A stretch of DNA of 23,817 bases from Antrodiella citrinella (Eukaryota; Basidiomycota; Agaricomycetes; Polyporales; Steccherinaceae): positions 1 to 23,817 of the forward strand of contig SGPM01000389.1 of the NCBI GenBank assembly GCA_004802725.1, in the 5' to 3' direction. Position 1 is the stretch's first letter. Every line of letters starts with the position of its first letter. The notes under the pieces are model-generated. The model was not told the origin of the DNA. It saw nothing but the letters and a program-made list of their open reading frames with translations, and searched no databases. Below, piece after piece: positions 19,696 to 23,817 of the stretch. The translations under genes were made by a program, and so were the position numbers.

Positions 19696-22444
19696 TGCGT
19701 AGATCACTACTGAGCACACAAAGTGCAGTATGATCGTCGCAAGTTGCGTCAATGCTTTATAGAGAGGACTTGCGTAAGGGTTGCGATCTGTTGTATTGCG
19801 GACATCAATGGGTGGCTTGTCTGGGCAACAAATCGAAGACGCTAGAAATGGACGAACCACCATTCCGTCGTAGGAAGCTGGGCGACTTGAATGGATATAC
19901 TCGATCTGGAGTGGCCACGGAACGCTCGGCGTATGCCAGCGTATCACTAGTGCTCTGAGCGTCCATGAGCGAATTGATACAATGACAGAAGTATAGCTCA
20001 AGCTAACTGCCTCTAGCCATTCTCAAGTTCCGGTGTCAAAGGAATTACTTCATCAGGTTAGTTGCAAGGTAAGTAGGAATGAAAGCGGCTACTCACCGAA
20101 AGTACGTATTTCGCCCGGGATGGCAAGTGGAAAATGGAGAGCAAGGCAGAGCTCGTTGGTGACGATAAGACTGATGTCCACCTCGACGTAAGTACTTGAC
20201 CCATGGGCCATGACCATGACACATGGAAATCCGTCGTTTGATCGACTATACTTAGAGGGTTCTTGAGTTGCTAGACCAGACCCAGACAACGTGTCTAGTA
20301 GGACGAGAATTCCTCAATTGGCCATAGCGTCTCATGCATCGTGAACGTGCGGAACGACAACTTGCATAACGTGATGAATGACCACCCTATGCATTGCCCT
20401 TGCGCATCCGAAACACTATTGAACATCGAAGCTTCAAATATTGTGAGTTGTAATTCAAGTTGGGGCCCTAGGGACGTGCACAGCTTGAGCGAGTCAGAGT
20501 GACCTACATTAGGAAAGATATGTTAGTGCCACAGATTTAGATATGTCTTGAATGTACCTCTTTGAATCCTTCTAGTTGCAACAACGTCCAGCCAGCAGTT
20601 ATTATCGATGTGAAAGTTCGAACGGAGTGATCGCGGGAGAACCCACGGGCGTCTACAGCGGCGTGTAAGACATGAGGATAAGGGAACTAGGAACGAGTCT
20701 GGCTCACGACATTTCGGATAGCGAATATCAGGCTGTTACACTGTTTCGAATTTGTGTGTATTGTGGACTCCATTCCGGCAATGTCAGATGAAACCATGAA
20801 GTGCATCAGAACTTGTGAGTATTCATCGAAACATCCGTTGGTTTGGAATTGTTTAGCTTGATGTTGTATAGATCCAATACGCATTGAAGTTGATGACACA
20901 ACGATGTGCGATGCTGAACAGCAATAAATGTTACGTGAACACCATACAGTTTACGGGAACTCCTAGCCTCTGTAGTGGCGAACTAGGTGAATCCGGCCGC
21001 GCACTAATCAGCGTCATCAAGGACCTCTTTTATCTATTTGGTACATCATGTCGCTTTGAACTAACGACATCGAAAAATCCACCCCAAATACTAGGTATTC
21101 TGAGGCCGATGTCGAGAGAAGCACATGGGGACACTTTGTCGATAGGTTTTCAGGTTCGTGAACAATATTGCCTAGGTGCTATGACCTTAGATCTGACGCC
21201 GTAATCTCTGCTAACTCTTTACATGCACCATTCATCTCAGCCACACATGCGCATTTTCCGGAGCCACCGCCGCCGCAGTTCTCAAAGTTTCATCCGCGGA
21301 GATCTAACCTCGGCGAGCGGTACTGGAGGCGTCACTACCTGACAGCGACAAGCGGAACTCGTCATCAATGTCAGGCCACTTTGGTACACATGCCTTTGGC
21401 TATACAGCGTGGCATGCTGTACAGTCAAAAGCATATGTACCAAACGGCGTCTCCGTTAGACATCGAATATATTCGGTCAGCTGACCTTGCATCCGAGCCG
21501 GAGGGATTTACTTTCATTGCAACTTGACTATATCTACATGTCTTCACTGCGGTGAGGTTTTCACCTGATACCAGGTTCCATAGATAACTCTGGCGACATC
21601 AGATCACAACCTGCACCCATGTCAGCCGGTCTGTGGAGATGTAGTACTTGCTTGTACTAGTATTCCCCGCCGTCGCAGCTGGCAGATACTCCAGCGTCCG
21701 TTCTGGCTCATCAACTCTGTCTTGTGCTCATTTGAAGATTTTAATGTCATACAATGCCGCGCCTCTGCATCAAGCTTCTTTCGCCGCGCTCGTTCTTGCG
21801 ATGCGGCGACGGATGTGCTTCGAACATGAGGCCTTGGGGTGAGTTCTCGTTCTTTTCCCACTCCTTTGAGTATCTAGCTGATTCCCTGGAGAGCTTTCTA
21901 TCTCTTATAAAGTCCTCGCACCAACTGTATCCGCTGATAAACACGATGGGTCTACTTCGTCGCGGTTTCCACTGTAGCGATCTGCGAGGGCGTTGCAGGC
22001 CGAATGGACGCCCAAACGCACAATGTGACCTATTCAACTTCTGCCAAACGCCTCTCGGATAATTCGAAGCTCTGGCTCGCTGTAAGGAGTCTCCTCACTG
22101 ATGGCTCTCGGGACATGTGCAAGCCGTCGTTCGTCTTGCCTGCTGTACCCTGCGCGTCGTCTGACCGTGCGACATATGGCTGCCTTGGTCAACGTTCATG
22201 TGGTCCTTGCGAATTGCAATGGCTAATACAGACAGGACGAAGTGTTGTCTGGTCGCTGATATCTCTGCCTATGTCTAGGTCTTCATAAGTTCTTCCAACC
22301 CTACCCCGCGCGGCATCGTCTGACCCTGCAGCGTATGGCTACCTTGCTCTCTGACTGGTCCATGTGGTCTATTGGAATCTCTTCGACAGACACTGGCAGT
22401 ACAAAAATGCGTCCGGTCGATATCCTATCGCCCACTCAGACAAC
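19696..22444. other. Long intergenic region, no gene recognised
   Basis: It lies between the divergent P450 and second PL14-type genes. Open frames are short (up to about 119 codons, 21168-21527) and show no domain, signal peptide or coherent splice chain. A short + strand frame at 20134-20187 ends at a good GTAAGT donor but no continuing exon was found. A TATAAA box (21906-21911) precedes a 37-codon frame starting at 21945 that has no recognisable feature. A diverged direct repeat lies near the far end. The P450 and lyase promoters should be at the two edges. Confidence 0.45.
22146..22369. repeat. Diverged direct repeat upstream of the second PL14-type gene
   Basis: 22146-22205 and 22302-22369 share the series taccc-gcg, cgtctgacc, atggct-ccttg and catgtggtc in the same order and spacing, with small indels. 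The copies start 156 bp apart and the second ends 76 bp before the start codon at 22445. Confidence 0.6.
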
Positions 22445-23478
22445 ATGTCGTCTTTTTCAATCGTGAAGCTCGCAGTTCTTCTGCTCAGTCTTGGTCTCGT
22501 CGATGCCTCTCCCCACCAGGAGCGCTCGTCTAAAGCCTCCATCTCCAGCTCTCTGTTTCCCGTATCACCACAGCTCTCCTCATGGACCACCTCCACAAAA
22601 TTGAGTGGTGCTCTTCCCCTCGCTGACTCCACTTTCCGTCCGCACAATCAGATCACAGCTCTCACTCACAGCTATGTGGACGCCCCCGATGGAGAGTTGT
22701 CCATGCAAGCGATTTATCCCGCAGGGTCCTACACCTTCACGCATAGTCCGCAGGGAGGGTTCTCCTTCTACGCACCCGGCCCTGCCAGCGTAGATTTGAC
22801 CACAGCCAAGGAAGCCACGTTCGGATACACCGCGTACTTCCCGTCCGGCTTCGATTTCGTCAAGGGCGGAAAAGTTCCCGGTCTCTGTAAGCAATTCTTA
22901 TTGAATCTCAGTCGTCGAACACACCGCTCACTTTTGGATAATAGATGGTGGAAACAGCGACAGCGAGGCGTTGTCCTGTTCGGGTGGTCGACGGGACGAC
23001 GGGTGCTGGTCGGCGCGTTTGATGTGGCGGACGAACGGCGCAGGAGAACTGTACACATACTTGCCACCGGATTACCCCGAGAACCAAGCCGTTTGCGACA
23101 TTCCTCCGTTCTCAACCTGCAACGATGTGTATGGCGCGTCAGTGGGCCGTGGTTCGTTCAATTGGACAACCGGTGGCCGTACGACCATCGCGCAACGTGT
23201 GAGGTTGAACGACGTTGGACAGTCTAATGGGGAGCTGGAGCTCTTTGTGGCAGGGAAGAGTGTGGTCAATGTAGGTGGGCTGGTCATCTCGAATAGCTCC
23301 TCTGGCAGGATAAGAGGGATGCAATTCCAAACGTTCTTTGGAGGTGAGTAAGACCGTGTCGCCTCCTGGTTATTTTTATTGATGACTTGTGATAGGATCC
23401 GACTCGTCGTGGGCATCTCCTACAAATCAGGAAGCCTTCTTCTCTGACTTCAGTATCGCGATTACCGAGACGCTGTAA
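22445..23478 (+). CDS. Secreted polysaccharide lyase family 14-type protein (compact form)
   Basis: Three exons, 22445-22886, 22945-23343 and 23396-23478, give 307 residues. The signal peptide is at 1-22 (hydrophobic VKLAVLLLSLGLVDAS). The lyase domain covers about 85-305: GGFSFYAPGP, YFPSGFDFVKGGKVPGLYGG (K143), SARLMWR (S170, R172), ELYTY (Y184, Y186), YGASVGRGSF, then QTFFGGSDSSWASPTNQ and FFSDFSIAI. The Ser/Arg/Tyr/Tyr spacing equals that of the minus-strand paralogue at 10907-12755; the Lys-Ser distance is five residues longer, in a Cys-containing loop. Expected role: extracellular eliminative cleavage of uronate polysaccharide. Unlike the paralogue, it has only a short linker before the domain and no insertion in it. 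The first intron interrupts the same GLYGG turn that is uninterrupted in the paralogue. The start chosen is the ATG directly before the signal peptide. Confidence 0.9.
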
Positions 23479-23817
23479 GGAAGAACTGGCGATAAGTTGT
23501 TTGTGCTATTGAGCTTTTGTGACTCTAGATACTTGTCAGTGGGCTTTATTACTACTTACTCAGATTCCTCGAGCTCTCTTTCCCGGCCTTGTTATCCTAC
23601 TATGTCATGAAAGCAATGTATATTCGTTTTGCGTCTGTGAAAAGTACAAAGTGGTGCGAGGAAGTCTACGTAGTACACTCTGATTCGTAAGCAAGTCGAC
23701 ATCATTCGTTACATGACTTCTGTGGCGTTCACTTCAATTGGCAATCAGCGGTTCTGAAACAGAGACTCAAAGAGTCAGTATCACAAGCGCTTAGTCTAAG
23801 CTGCATCTTCAATATCG
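23479..23817. other. 3' flank of the second PL14-type gene
   Basis: AT-richer sequence after the stop codon, presumably 3' UTR and intergenic DNA. No open frame or repeat of note. Confidence 0.5.

Noticed and set aside
20134..20187. Possible first coding exon (MESKAELVGDD...) with a GTAAGT donor
   Set aside because: No acceptor leads to a sustained frame; the best downstream option stops within about 30 codons with no motif.
1..23817. CRISPR arrays, bacterial operons, prophage or plasmid features
   Set aside because: The DNA is eukaryotic with spliceosomal introns throughout; no regular short-repeat/spacer array is present.

Overview
The window reads as nuclear DNA of a filamentous basidiomycete fungus, most likely an Agaricomycete. 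Genes are cut by many short introns (about 46 to 81 bp) with GTRNGY-type donors, CTNA branch sites and YAG acceptors. The gene content fits a mushroom genome: family 14 polysaccharide lyases, a multi-exon cytochrome P450, a fused THI20-type thiamine gene, and a large intron-rich transposase-like gene. All gene models here were spliced by hand from the sequence; frame closure across every exon was used as the test.

Layout. 113-4449 (+): a 12-exon gene for a ~1233-residue protein with Cys-pair zinc-binding signatures and a D...D...E triad resembling a DDE transposase core. 4450-5270: a long, strongly pyrimidine-biased non-coding tract. 5401-5694: a run of consecutive hairpins and palindromes with no gene attached. 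6748-8307 (-): an unrecognised Ser/Pro-rich protein with degenerate internal repeats and a conserved-looking C-terminal domain. 9775-10759 (+): a proline iminopeptidase-like S33 alpha/beta hydrolase. 10907-12755 (-): a secreted PL14-type lyase with a large low-complexity insertion inside the catalytic fold. 13403-14848 (+): an endonuclease III (NTH1) DNA glycosylase. 14926-17040 (-): a THI20-type bifunctional HMP/HMP-P kinase plus TenA. 17164-17246 (+): an intron-containing tRNA, probably Gly(CCC). 17468-19695 (-): a 12-exon cytochrome P450 whose frame is broken by what looks like one missing base. 22445-23478 (+): a second, compact PL14-type lyase.

The genes do not form one pathway. Two are housekeeping (base-excision repair, thiamine salvage/biosynthesis), two are paralogous secreted lyases about 10 kb apart in opposite orientation, and one P450 appears to be decaying or mis-sequenced. 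Neighbouring genes often alternate strands: there are three convergent pairs (113-4449/6748-8307, 9775-10759/10907-12755, 13403-14848/14926-17040) and several divergent promoter regions. The least explained parts are the transposase-like gene and the structured, biased DNA behind it, which sits between two converging genes and so is not an ordinary promoter.
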